From contig SXIH01000007.1 of assembly GCA_005772895.1 (NCBI GenBank), forward strand, positions 1-40,537: a DNA stretch of 40,537 nucleotides, given 5' to 3'. Positions 1-8,700 of this stretch are shown piece after piece. The position numbers and the translations under genes were made by a program. The number at the start of each line of letters is the position of its first letter. The stretch's first letter is position 1. This DNA is from Bacteroidota bacterium. Lineage in GTDB: Bacteria; Bacteroidota; Bacteroidia; 2-12-FULL-35-15. The notes beneath the pieces are model-generated. The model was not told where the DNA came from. It was given only the letters and a program-made list of their open reading frames with translations, and searched no databases.

Positions 1-564
1 CCAGAAGGATATAGAAAAGCATTGCGCTTGATGAAACTGGCAGAAAAATTCAACAAACCTATTGTTACTTTAATTGATACTCCAGGTGCATTTCCGGGGT
101 TGGAAGCTGAGGAGCGCGGACAAGGGGAAGCAATTGCAAGAAACTTATTGGAAATGTCGCAATTAAAAGTGCCTGTTATTTGTATCATTATTGGTGAAGG
201 AGCTTCTGGTGGAGCATTGGGAATTGGTATTGGCGATAAAGTTTTGATGTTAGAAAACACTTGGTACTCGGTTATTTCTCCAGAATCTTGTTCTTCTATT
301 TTATGGAGAAACTGGAACAACAAAGAACGTGCTGCCGAAGCATTAAAACTGACTCCGGAAGATATGTTAGGAAATAAATTGATTGATGGAATAATCAAAG
401 AACCTGTTGGAGGTGCACATACCGATCAACAGACTACTTTCCAAACAGTAAAAGAAGAAATCATAAAACACATTACTGCTTTAGAAAAACTAGATCCTAA
501 AAAACGTGTTGCTCAACGCATCGATAAATTTTGTGCGATGGGCGTGGTGAATGAAGAGGTTTAA
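1..564 (+). CDS. accA: Acetyl-CoA carboxylase carboxyltransferase subunit alpha, C-terminal part
   Basis: The first base of the window is already inside this gene; 187 residues of the C-terminal part are visible, in frame from base 1 (reads [17 protein letters not shown]). AccA is the alpha subunit of the carboxyltransferase that moves the carboxyl group from biotin on AccB to acetyl-CoA, making malonyl-CoA for fatty acid synthesis in the cytoplasm. Recognisable crotonase-fold motifs are [16 protein letters not shown], the oxyanion-hole glycines in [16 protein letters not shown], and [13 protein letters not shown]. The C-terminal helix ends normally at TAA. A converging gene follows after a 120-bp gap filled by a long inverted repeat. 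The N-terminal part lies upstream of the window, so this is a window-edge truncation, not a broken gene. Confidence 0.97.
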   Translation, partial: PEGYRKALRLMKLAEKFNKPIVTLIDTPGAFPGLEAEERGQGEAIARNLLEMSQLKVPVICIIIGEGASGGALGIGIGDKVLMLENTWYSVISPESCSSILWRNWNNKERAAEALKLTPEDMLGNKLIDGIIKEPVGGAHTDQQTTFQTVKEEIIKHITALEKLDPKKRVAQRIDKFCAMGVVNEEV

Positions 565-583
565 AACGTATCCCTTTCTAACT

Positions 584-668
584 GTCATCCCCTGCTACGA
601 CACGGGATCTGTTAATTGCTTGCTCTGACCTCCTAACAGGGAGATTCCGTGTCGGGGCACGGAATGAC
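584..668. repeat. Long inverted repeat, possible bidirectional terminator
   Basis: Arms of 27 bases (584-610 and 642-668) match at 22 of 27 positions when one is reverse-complemented; the loop is about 31 bases. The left arm begins GTCATCCCCTGCTACGAC. It lies between two converging genes, so it may stop transcription from both sides (inference). The left arm recurs at 11314-11340 with a single difference, so this is a dispersed family rather than a one-off hairpin. Confidence 0.8.
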
Positions 669-685
669 GATTACAAAGAAAATTG

Positions 686-1213
686 TTATTCGTATTTGAA
701 TTCCGCCAACTTATCAGGATTACTCAACTTTACACTTTTACTCACTCCATCCCAATTTACATTCATCAGATTGGATTGTTCAGGAAAACTTTCATACAAC
801 AATTTGTTTAAAATTGAAACAGTTCCTTTACCTTTAAAATTAGGCACTTCCGAATAACACCAAACAGCATCATTCTCCACTTCATATCCTACAAATTTTA
901 ATTTCAAGAGCTTCCCTCCTACATTTATTTTGAAATTGACATCCAAATAATTCATTAGCAACGTTTGCACTTCTTTATTATTAACCGAAGTACTCAAATC
1001 CACTTTTTTATTAGTTGATTTTAAAAGTGCAGCTTCCAAATCATCCATAAATAATTTTGTACTCACATCTAAAGTGTGTTTTTTAGAATCGATGTTCACT
1101 TCCGTTAGCCCCACATAATATTTATGCATCATCGGACTGAATGATGATAACAACATAAAAATAGCACTTGCAAGGCCTATCAATACGATTTTTCTACTTT
1201 TTAATCTTACCAT
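686..1213 (-). CDS. DUF6702 family protein
   Basis: A 175-residue protein with an N-terminal hydrophobic segment (about residues 9-26, IVLIGLASAIFMLLSSFSP) that acts as a signal peptide or anchor, followed by a soluble periplasmic-type domain. The pattern HKYYVGLTEVNID near the start, a central VGGKLLKLKFVGYEVE and a C-terminal NVNWDGVSKSVKLSNPDKL agree with the Bacteroidota family DUF6702, often encoded next to an M1 metallopeptidase. Here the M1 gene is divergent and starts 110 bp away. The biochemical role is unknown. Family assignment is from recall of the sequence pattern and neighbourhood, not a search. Confidence 0.75.
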   Translation of the reverse strand: MVRLKSRKIVLIGLASAIFMLLSSFSPMMHKYYVGLTEVNIDSKKHTLDVSTKLFMDDLEAALLKSTNKKVDLSTSVNNKEVQTLLMNYLDVNFKINVGGKLLKLKFVGYEVENDAVWCYSEVPNFKGKGTVSILNKLLYESFPEQSNLMNVNWDGVSKSVKLSNPDKLAEFKYE

Positions 1214-1323
1214 TAAACAAATTTAAGCAAATACCATAAGCTATACCAACCATTCATCATAATTGAGCATCACTTATCCTTTTTTTCCTTAGTTTTAGAT
1301 AAAAATTAACCTTTGGCTCTCTA

Positions 1324-3681
1324 ATGAAAAAAATTACGCTTTTATTAACCGCATTTATTTTTACGCATTTCTCTTTTGCTCAGAATATTCAAAACAATCC
1401 GAAATCCAATCATGGAAACAAGTTTGAGCAACTAGGAACCATTTTGCCTGACGCAAATAATTTCCGTTCAGCATCCGGGGCTCCGGGTAATCAATATTGG
1501 CAACAAAAAGCCGATTACGTAATTGATGCCTTTTTAAATGAAAAAACGTTGACATTAGAAGGTGATGAACAAATCACCTATACCAATAATTCTCCTGATA
1601 ATCTTTCTTACTTGTGGTTACAACTAGACGAGAACCAACATAATCCAAACAACGAATCAAATTATTTTGACGGAAGTAAAGTAAATCTGCCCGTTACCGA
1701 TCAGCAATTACTTGGTTTAGATGTAAAAAAACAAATGGATGGCGGTGGCGTTAACATTGTTTATGTGGAAGACGCAACAGGAAAAAAACTTCCTTATACC
1801 ATTAACTATACTATGATGCGTATTGACTTGCCTCAAGTTTTAAAATCGGGACAACAATATGTTTTTAAAATAAAATGGAATTACAAAATTCCTGAGCGCA
1901 CAAGAATTGGAGGAAGAGGTGGCTATGAGCCTTTTGAAGATGGAAGCGCATTGTTCACTATGTCGCAATGGTATCCACGTATGTGCGTATACAACGATTA
2001 TGGCGGATGGAACAATAAACAATTTACTGGAAGAGGTGAATTTTCTTTAGCATTTGGAGATTATAAAGTAAGCATGACCGTTCCTGCCGACCATATTATT
2101 GCTGCAACAGGAACTTGTTCGAATTATAATGAAGTATTAACTCCAGAACAATTAACAAAATGGAAATTGGCAGAAACATCTGATAAACCAATTGAAATTT
2201 CTACGCTTGCTGAAGCAAAAGAAAAAGAAAAAGCGCCAGATAAAACAAAATTCAGAACATGGAAATACAGTGCAGATAATGTGCGCGACTTCGCATGGGG
2301 AAGTTCCCGTAAATTTATTTGGGATGCAATGAGTATTAAACAAGGAGATAGAAATGTAATGTGCATGAGTTATTATCCGAAAGAATCATACGCACTGTAT
2401 TCAAAATATTCTACAAAAGTTGTAGCACATACAATCAGAACTTATTCGAAATACACCATTGATTATCCTTATCCTGTTGCAATAAGTGTAGAAGCAGCAA
2501 ACGGAATGGAATACCCAATGATTTGTTTTAACTACGGAAGAACAGAACCTGATGGAACATATACTGAAAGGGTAAAATACGGAATGATTGGAGTGATCAT
2601 TCATGAAGTTGGGCATAACTTTTTTCCGATGATTATCAATAGTGATGAACGTCAGTGGAGTTGGATGGACGAAGGCTTAAATACATTCTGTCAGTTTCTT
2701 ACGGAGCAGGAATTTGATAATAATTATCCATCTAATCGCGGACCAGCTGATAAAATTACCGACTATATGCGTTCTACAAAAAATGAGTTAGAACCAATTA
2801 TGACCAATAGTGAGAACATTAATAATTTCGGAGCGAACGCTTATGGAAAACCTTGTACTGCTTTAAATATTTTAAGAGAAACAGTAATGGGTCGCGAATT
2901 GTTTGATTTCGCTTTTAAACAATATGCAACTCGTTGGGCATTCAAACACCCTACTCCTGCTGATTTCTACAGAACAATGGAAGATGCATCGGGTGTAGAT
3001 TTAGATTGGTTTTGGAGAGGCTGGTTTTACGATACAGATCCTGTAGATATTTCTTTGGACGGAGTAAAAATGTTTACTGTAAAAAATTCGAAAGAAGTAG
3101 AAGAGAAAATGGAAACATGGAAACGCCCGGAAGTAAATCCGAATGAAGATTTTCAACATGTTTCAAAAATCAGAAACAAACAAAGCGGAATGAAATTTTT
3201 GGTAGATACAGATACAGCTTTGAGAGATTATTATTTTTACAACAAAGCGCCAAAATTAATTTATCCAGAAAAAGTAAAATACAATGCAAATGCAAAATTA
3301 AACGTATTATCTGACGAAGAAATAAAAGCATTCGCCAATAATTTTTACTACGAATTATCTTTTTCAAACAAAGGAGGATTGGTGATGCCAATTATCATAC
3401 AATGGAATTATGTGGACGGAACAAGCGAAACAGAACAGATAAGTGCTTACATCTGGAGAAAGAATGAGCAAAACGTAGTAAAGACATTTGTAAAATACAA
3501 AGAAGTAAAATCCATTTTGCTCGACCCGTTTAAAGAAACTGCTGACATAGATGAGAAAAACAATTCATGGCCAAAAACAATTACAAAATCACGTTTTGAA
3601 GTTTACAAAGCAAAACGCGGAAGTAAATATGATAATAATGATGTAAATTGGATGCAGAGAAATAAAGGGAGAGGGAAATAA
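1324..3681 (+). CDS. Secreted M1 family metallopeptidase
   Basis: A 785-residue zinc aminopeptidase-like protein. A Sec signal peptide occupies residues 1-20 (cleavage after SFA, before QNIQ). An N-terminal beta-sandwich region (about 55-280) precedes the thermolysin-like catalytic domain. The zinc site is H427-E-V-G-H431 followed after 18 residues by E450 (WMDEGLN). The substrate-binding motif, GxMEN in classical members, appears as G394-M-E-Y-P. After the helical bundle there is a beta-rich tail to the C-terminus with no T9SS sorting domain, so the protein is probably periplasmic or surface-retained in another way. It would trim N-terminal residues from peptides in the envelope. Divergent from the DUF6702 gene; a lipoprotein hydrolase follows after 25 bp, possibly cotranscribed. 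Confidence 0.93.
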   Translation: MKKITLLLTAFIFTHFSFAQNIQNNPKSNHGNKFEQLGTILPDANNFRSASGAPGNQYWQQKADYVIDAFLNEKTLTLEGDEQITYTNNSPDNLSYLWLQLDENQHNPNNESNYFDGSKVNLPVTDQQLLGLDVKKQMDGGGVNIVYVEDATGKKLPYTINYTMMRIDLPQVLKSGQQYVFKIKWNYKIPERTRIGGRGGYEPFEDGSALFTMSQWYPRMCVYNDYGGWNNKQFTGRGEFSLAFGDYKVSMTVPADHIIAATGTCSNYNEVLTPEQLTKWKLAETSDKPIEISTLAEAKEKEKAPDKTKFRTWKYSADNVRDFAWGSSRKFIWDAMSIKQGDRNVMCMSYYPKESYALYSKYSTKVVAHTIRTYSKYTIDYPYPVAISVEAANGMEYPMICFNYGRTEPDGTYTERVKYGMIGVIIHEVGHNFFPMIINSDERQWSWMDEGLNTFCQFLTEQEFDNNYPSNRGPADKITDYMRSTKNELEPIMTNSENINNFGANAYGKPCTALNILRETVMGRELFDFAFKQYATRWAFKHPTPADFYRTMEDASGVDLDWFWRGWFYDTDPVDISLDGVKMFTVKNSKEVEEKMETWKRPEVNPNEDFQHVSKIRNKQSGMKFLVDTDTALRDYYFYNKAPKLIYPEKVKYNANAKLNVLSDEEIKAFANNFYYELSFSNKGGLVMPIIIQWNYVDGTSETEQISAYIWRKNEQNVVKTFVKYKEVKSILLDPFKETADIDEKNNSWPKTITKSRFEVYKAKRGSKYDNNDVNWMQRNKGRGK

Positions 3682-3706
3682 ATGATTTGTTAAAACAAAC
3701 ATCTCA

Positions 3707-4507
3707 ATGAAAAAAATAATATTCTCAAGTGTAGTTATTTTATTTTTAGGTGCCTGCCAAAATGCTCCTCAAGAAAAAGAAATAATAGTAGAACAAAAAG
3801 GAGAAAAAACACAACCTGAAAAAATTACGTTCCCATCTTTAGATAGTTTACCAATAACCGCCAACCTTTATTTTAGTGATTCCAGCTCTCCTATTATAGT
3901 ACTTTGCCATCAAGCCAGATACAACAAGTTTGAATACACCAGAATAGCCGAAACTCTTTTAGAAAAGGGATTTAATTGTATTGCTATTGATCAGCGCTCG
4001 GGCGGACCACTAGTTGAAGAGAACAATGAAACAATGTTAAAAGCAAAAGCATTGGGAAAACCAATTGATTATCTGGATGCGGAACAGGATATTGTTGCAG
4101 CAGTTAATTACACTTCAAACAAATACAATAAAAAAGTAATTCTTTGGGGAAGCTCCTACTCTTCCACTTTAGCACTTTGGATCGCTTTAGAAAATAAAAA
4201 TGTTGCTGCAGTTGTATCTTTTTCTCCGGGTGATTATTTTATTGAAGAAAAAGGTTCTTTAACAGAGAAATTAAAAAACTTAAGCATTCCAATGTTTGTT
4301 ACTTCATCAAAAGAAGAATCCATTGAAACAACCAGTCTTTTAAAAAATGTAAGATTGGATGAGACAAAAATTCAATACATTCCTAAGTCAGTTGGAACAC
4401 ATGGTTCAAGAGCTTTATGGCAAACCGATGAAAACAATCAGGAATACTGGAATGCAATTAGTCCGTTTTTAGAAAGCCTGAAAAAAATAAATTACTCGAA
4501 AGAATAA
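3707..4507 (+). CDS. Alpha/beta hydrolase lipoprotein
   Basis: A 266-residue protein with a lipoprotein signal (lipobox LGAC, Cys at residue 16) and a serine-hydrolase fold. The nucleophile elbow is G148-S-S150-Y-S in VILWGSSYSSTLAL; an early strand/oxyanion region reads IIVLCHQARYNK; a later GTHGSRAL probably supplies the catalytic His. It resembles dienelactone-hydrolase or BAAT-like esterases of the envelope; the substrate cannot be inferred. Its stop codon overlaps the next start by one base (TAATG), implying translational coupling with the Coq4-like gene. It follows the M1 peptidase closely on the same strand. Confidence 0.8.
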   Translation: MKKIIFSSVVILFLGACQNAPQEKEIIVEQKGEKTQPEKITFPSLDSLPITANLYFSDSSSPIIVLCHQARYNKFEYTRIAETLLEKGFNCIAIDQRSGGPLVEENNETMLKAKALGKPIDYLDAEQDIVAAVNYTSNKYNKKVILWGSSYSSTLALWIALENKNVAAVVSFSPGDYFIEEKGSLTEKLKNLSIPMFVTSSKEESIETTSLLKNVRLDETKIQYIPKSVGTHGSRALWQTDENNQEYWNAISPFLESLKKINYSKE

Positions 4508-5091
4508 TGGACGAGCAAACGCCCCGCGAAATACTAAATAAATTTTATACAGAAAATCATTTAGAATTGGATGGTGGCAACAGTCTTTCCTACGTTCAAA
4601 TAGAACTCGCTCCGAAATTCTCCTTTTACTTCCCCAATTTCGATGGCCGCAGAAAGGCCGTTATGAAGCACGACATTCATCATTTGCTTACCGGATACAA
4701 AACCACAATGAAAGAAGAAGCTGAAATAAGCGCTTGGGAAATTGCTTCGGGTTGTAGAAGATATCCTGCTGCGTTCTTTATCAATACAAGCGGAATGATG
4801 ATTGGAATTCCAATTAACTTTTGGAATACGTTAAAAGCATTTGCAAGAGGAAGACGAACAAAGAATCTATATGCCGATGAAGTGACAACAGAGCAAGCAT
4901 TGGATATGAAAGTGGAAGAATTAAAAAAGAAATTTCTATTAGATAAATTTGGGAAAGAAACCAAACCAAATTTGGCAGATTTTCTTTTGTTCTCTGCCTT
5001 TTCTATTTACGGATTGGTTTACTCTATTCTTTCTATAGCACTACTACCTTTTATTATTCTGTATTCGATTTATATCGCAATCACAAAATAA
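4507..5091 (+). CDS. Coq4-like membrane-associated protein
   Basis: A 194-residue protein without a signal peptide. It carries H55-D-x-x-H59 followed by exactly 11 residues and E71 (HDIHHLLTGYKTT then MKEE), the spacing of the putative zinc-ligand motif HDxxH-x11-E of the ubiquinone-biosynthesis protein Coq4. Downstream EISAWEIASGCRRY and the helical FFINTSGMMIGIPINFWNTLKAFARGRRTKNLY are also compatible with that helical family. The last 40 residues form one or two membrane helices (about 158-192), not expected in classical Coq4. Bacteroidota normally use menaquinone, so a role in ubiquinone synthesis is doubtful; a distant relative with another lipid or quinone-linked role is more likely. 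Translationally coupled to the hydrolase before it. Confidence 0.6.
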   Translation: MDEQTPREILNKFYTENHLELDGGNSLSYVQIELAPKFSFYFPNFDGRRKAVMKHDIHHLLTGYKTTMKEEAEISAWEIASGCRRYPAAFFINTSGMMIGIPINFWNTLKAFARGRRTKNLYADEVTTEQALDMKVEELKKKFLLDKFGKETKPNLADFLLFSAFSIYGLVYSILSIALLPFIILYSIYIAITK

Positions 5092-5113
5092 TTAACTCTC
5101 CCTTTCTTTCTGT

Positions 5114-5266
5114 TTCGCTCCTTCGGTGCTCAAATAATATTTGATAATTTTTATTTTCTATTAATATTTTACTCCTACGGAGTTAAAAAAAATAGTCCCA
5201 GAGGGACTATATATTAGTAGCAGAAAAACCTGAATAAGAATATTAATTGAGCACCAAAGGAGCGAA
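5114..5266. repeat. Dispersed hairpin element (outer inverted repeat plus two inner hairpins)
   Basis: Outer arms 5114-5133 (TTCGCTCCTTCGGTGCTCAA) and 5247-5266 are inverted copies matching at 19 of 20 bases. Inside lie a short hairpin ACTCC-tac-GGAGT (5171-5183) and a perfect 8-bp stem with AGA loop (5192-5210, centred on TCCCAGAGGGA). The inner part shares layout and the TATTAATATTT spacer with the element near 23.2 kb, while the stem bases differ in a paired way. It sits between converging genes. Confidence 0.75.
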
Positions 5267-5275
5267 GTCCTAATT

Positions 5276-5710
5276 TTAACTCGTGTGATCCATTACAATG
5301 ACCCAGCGTGTTTCTGTTCTCCTCCAAACCAAAGTAAAATAACCACCCACATCACCTTTATCTCTCTTTAAGTGCCATTTTCCAACAACAATAGCTGTAC
5401 TCGGTGATGCTTGGTCAATACTCAGAATAGTGAAATCCAATGTTCCCATTGTAGCTTTATCCGGATAATTTTTTTTGTAATTATCCAAGGTTTTTTGCCA
5501 GCCATAAGTAATACCGCTTTGCCCAATAAATTTCAAACTATCACTTTTCCAATAATGAAACATAAACCCTTCCAAATCGCCCTTATTCCATGAAACTTCC
5601 TGCTCTTGCATTGCTTTTGTAATAAGTCCTTTTACATCTTCTTCCTGAGCTTGAGAATAAGTGTTCATTGTAAATAAAATTAGAGTTAGTAATAGAAGTA
5701 GCTTTTTCAT
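5276..5710 (-). CDS. DUF4440 / SnoaL-like (NTF2 fold) secreted protein
   Basis: A 144-residue protein with a clear Sec signal peptide (MKKLLLLLTLILFTMNTYSQ). The mature part has the NTF2-like layout: an N-terminal helix with VSWNKGDLEGFMFHYWKSD, a central helix WQKTLDNYKKNYPDK, and paired strands ending TLVWRRTETRWVIVMDHTS. This matches DUF4440/SnoaL-like proteins that Bacteroidota export to the periplasm, for which no common reaction is known. It lies downstream of the ABC permease/M1 gene on the same strand, with only 36 bp between them, so it may be the last gene of that operon. Confidence 0.85.
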   Translation of the reverse strand: MKKLLLLLTLILFTMNTYSQAQEEDVKGLITKAMQEQEVSWNKGDLEGFMFHYWKSDSLKFIGQSGITYGWQKTLDNYKKNYPDKATMGTLDFTILSIDQASPSTAIVVGKWHLKRDKGDVGGYFTLVWRRTETRWVIVMDHTS

Positions 5711-5711
5711 G

Positions 5712-5746
5712 ATTTATAATTTATAATTCATCATTTATAATTCCTT
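5712..5746. repeat. Five phased 7-bp units filling an intergenic gap
   Basis: Read on the plus strand the gap splits into ATTTATA, ATTTATA, ATTCATC, ATTTATA, ATTCCTT with no spacer. The array abuts the stop codon of the permease/M1 gene at one side and leaves one base before the start codon of the DUF4440 gene at the other. Confidence 0.75.
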
Positions 5747-8700
5747 TTAACCTCCAATCGTCACAACCGCTCCACCTTCACTTGCATCCGTTGCAGGAGC
5801 TGTATCTTTAAACGTTCTTGAATTATTATCCGGAGTCCTGTCAATCAATTTATTGTATGGATCAATTCCTACTTTTTCCGGTTCTTCGTTTACAATAACT
5901 TCAAACTCCATTACTTTTTTATCAATCTTACGTTTTTGTAAATACAATTCTGTTTCTGTTTTTTTACCGTTCACTTCTTTGTTTCCAAAAACTCCAACAT
6001 CTATCCAATCTCCAATTGCTACTTCTTTCATTTTTCCAATGCTGTCTGCTTTCATCTTTTTGCAATCAACAGAAATCTTTACAAGATATTTTCCATCCTT
6101 TGTTTTTGTGTAAGAACATTTTGTTGTTTTGTTTTCATACAAAGTAATTGTTTCAAACATATCATTAATGATATATTTCAAACTATCTGGAGTTGCTGCT
6201 TTGATAAATTTCAAGAACTCAACCGAATTAGTATAAGGTGGTTCTTGATAACCCACTTTTTTAATGTACTTAGCCAAGGCTGCATTCAAAGAATCTTCTC
6301 CGATATAATCTTTCAATGCATACATTATAACACTTCCTTTATTATAATGAATGTATTGTTGATTTTCACAAAGCATTAAGGGACGCTCTTTTTTACCTTC
6401 TGTTGCACGTCCTTGTAAATATTGATTCATTTCATATTTCAAGAATTTCTTCATAGCTGGTATTCCAAATTCTTTTTCCATCACCATTAAAGCGGAGTAC
6501 TGACTCATGGTTTCCGACATTACTGTTGCCCCTTGAACATTTCCACCAATCACCTGATGTGCCCACCACTGATGCGCCACCTCGTGTGCTGTAACATAAA
6601 AAGGATAATCTACCGACTCAGGATCTGCTGTATCTACTTTTGCAATAAATCCTATTCCTTCAGAAAAAGGAATTGTATTCGGAAAGGATTGTGCAAATGT
6701 CCCTTGTGGACGCGCGAATTCTAAAATTCTCACTTGTCGGTGCTGATAAGGACTAAAACTCTTGGTATAATAATCCAATGATTTTTTAATTCCATTGATC
6801 ATTTTATCCAAGTTATATTCGTGTCCTTTGTGACAATAAATTTCAATTGCGACAGGTTGCTTATTCATTGAACCTGCACCAGGAATCCATTTGTCGCGTT
6901 TCACTTCATAATGTGCGGAAAGGAAAGAATAGAAATTTAAAATTTTGCAATCCATTTTATAATGGTAAAACTTTCTTCCATTTTCTTCCCACTCTTTTAA
7001 TAAATACCCAGGAGCAATGGCAATTTGATCTTTCACTGTGCTAACCGTGCACTCAAAATCAATCCAATCCGAATCACTGGTGATATAATTATTTTTCATC
7101 GCAGTTGAATCATTCACATCCGCCATGCGCTCCTTTTTTCCTAAGCCATATTTCTTTCTGTCTGAATCATCTGCCAGCTCTGCTCCTTCTGCATATCCAA
7201 AACTTGGCAACACCATGCTATTGAAAAAAGTTCCATTCCACAAAATAGCAGTACCAGCATCTGCATTCTTAAATCCTTTCGGGAAAAAGTCTAAACTTAC
7301 GTTCACCTTCATTGAATCGCCCGGTTGGAATTTTTTAGCAAGCTTGTAAATTCTAAAACCTGTTTCTGTATCATCTAAAGAAAGTGTTGCATTGTATTCA
7401 GGAGCAAAATCCATTGAAATTAAATTTACATCCGGAAACATATTCACCAACAAACTGTCGATTGGTTTATTCGTTTTGTTTTTAATAAAATAATAACCTT
7501 TCATAGTTACACCACGTTCGTTCGGATAAATATCCACACTCCAATTAGCAGCGATAATGCGTGGTTGAGGAGTGTTAGTCAAACGCTTATAATTTTTCTC
7601 ATAAGCAACCTGCGCTTTTTCCTGATCTTTTTCTGAAAGATTTTTGTTCAATACATTGGTGTTGTAATAAATAAAACCACCGAAAAGTAAAAAAGATAAA
7701 ATACTTAAAGTCATTGCTAATTTTGCTTTTCTGTTAAAAGAAGCTTTAGCAATTCTGAAACGAATCTTAAATCCTTTTTCTTTACCACGAATCCACATCA
7801 GGTTAGAAAAAATAATAAGTATCATAGCAAAGCTCACCCAATAAGATTTGTAAATCACAAAAGTGAACAGCTGATGTCCGTAACCATTCATATCGGAATA
7901 CAACATACGCGGACCACTGCTATTGAATTGGTACAAACCATTGTTCCAACCCATACTGCTTGATAAAATTGGCAATACTACAATCAATATTGCTGAAATG
8001 GCATAGCCGACAAATTTTTGATTGAAGATGACTTGTATTCCCATCGACAAAGCACATAACAATGCCAAGCCAATTAATTTATATCCGTATAAATCTATAA
8101 AGTACAAGCCAATTTCAAACTTGTAAAAACCATCATACATCTGAATGAAAATTCCGGTTAGAATAATAATCAACAGCAAAGTCATCTGCATCATTACAAG
8201 TCCGAAAAATTTTGACAAGAAAGACGTCCATGTAGAAATAGGAGAAGCTCCAACCAGCTCATCTACTTTCGAATCTTTTTCTCTCCATACAACTACACCC
8301 GAATAGAAAACAATTAAAATAGGAGCAAAAAGCATAAATATAACTCCGCTTATCTGTAAAACCTGATAAGTTACAAGCATTGTTGGTGTTCCGTAAATTT
8401 GTGCTGAAAGCGGTCCAACCAATGTCAATACAAGTATGCACAGCAAAGCTATAATGACAAAGAAAATAGTTTTTACAATTTTGAAATATTCAAACTTGGC
8501 TAAAAACCAAATCTGATACAAACTGAATTTGAAAGTATAAATTTGATTTACTTTTGGTAAATCAGATAAAGACATCAAAGGAACGGATGCAATTGATTTC
8601 ATTTCATTTTTCTTTCTTCTGAACCAAGAAAACGAAACAGGATTATTGAATTGTGAAAACTGAAAACGATAAAATGTAAGTGCACTTATTCCCAAAGAAA

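Noticed and set aside
4507..5091. Bona fide ubiquinone biosynthesis protein Coq4
   Set aside because: Only the metal motif and helical pattern are seen; the added membrane tail and the usual quinone of this phylum argue against a firm name.
5114..5266. Insertion sequence
   Set aside because: No transposase frame and only 153 bp long; better described as a hairpin repeat element.
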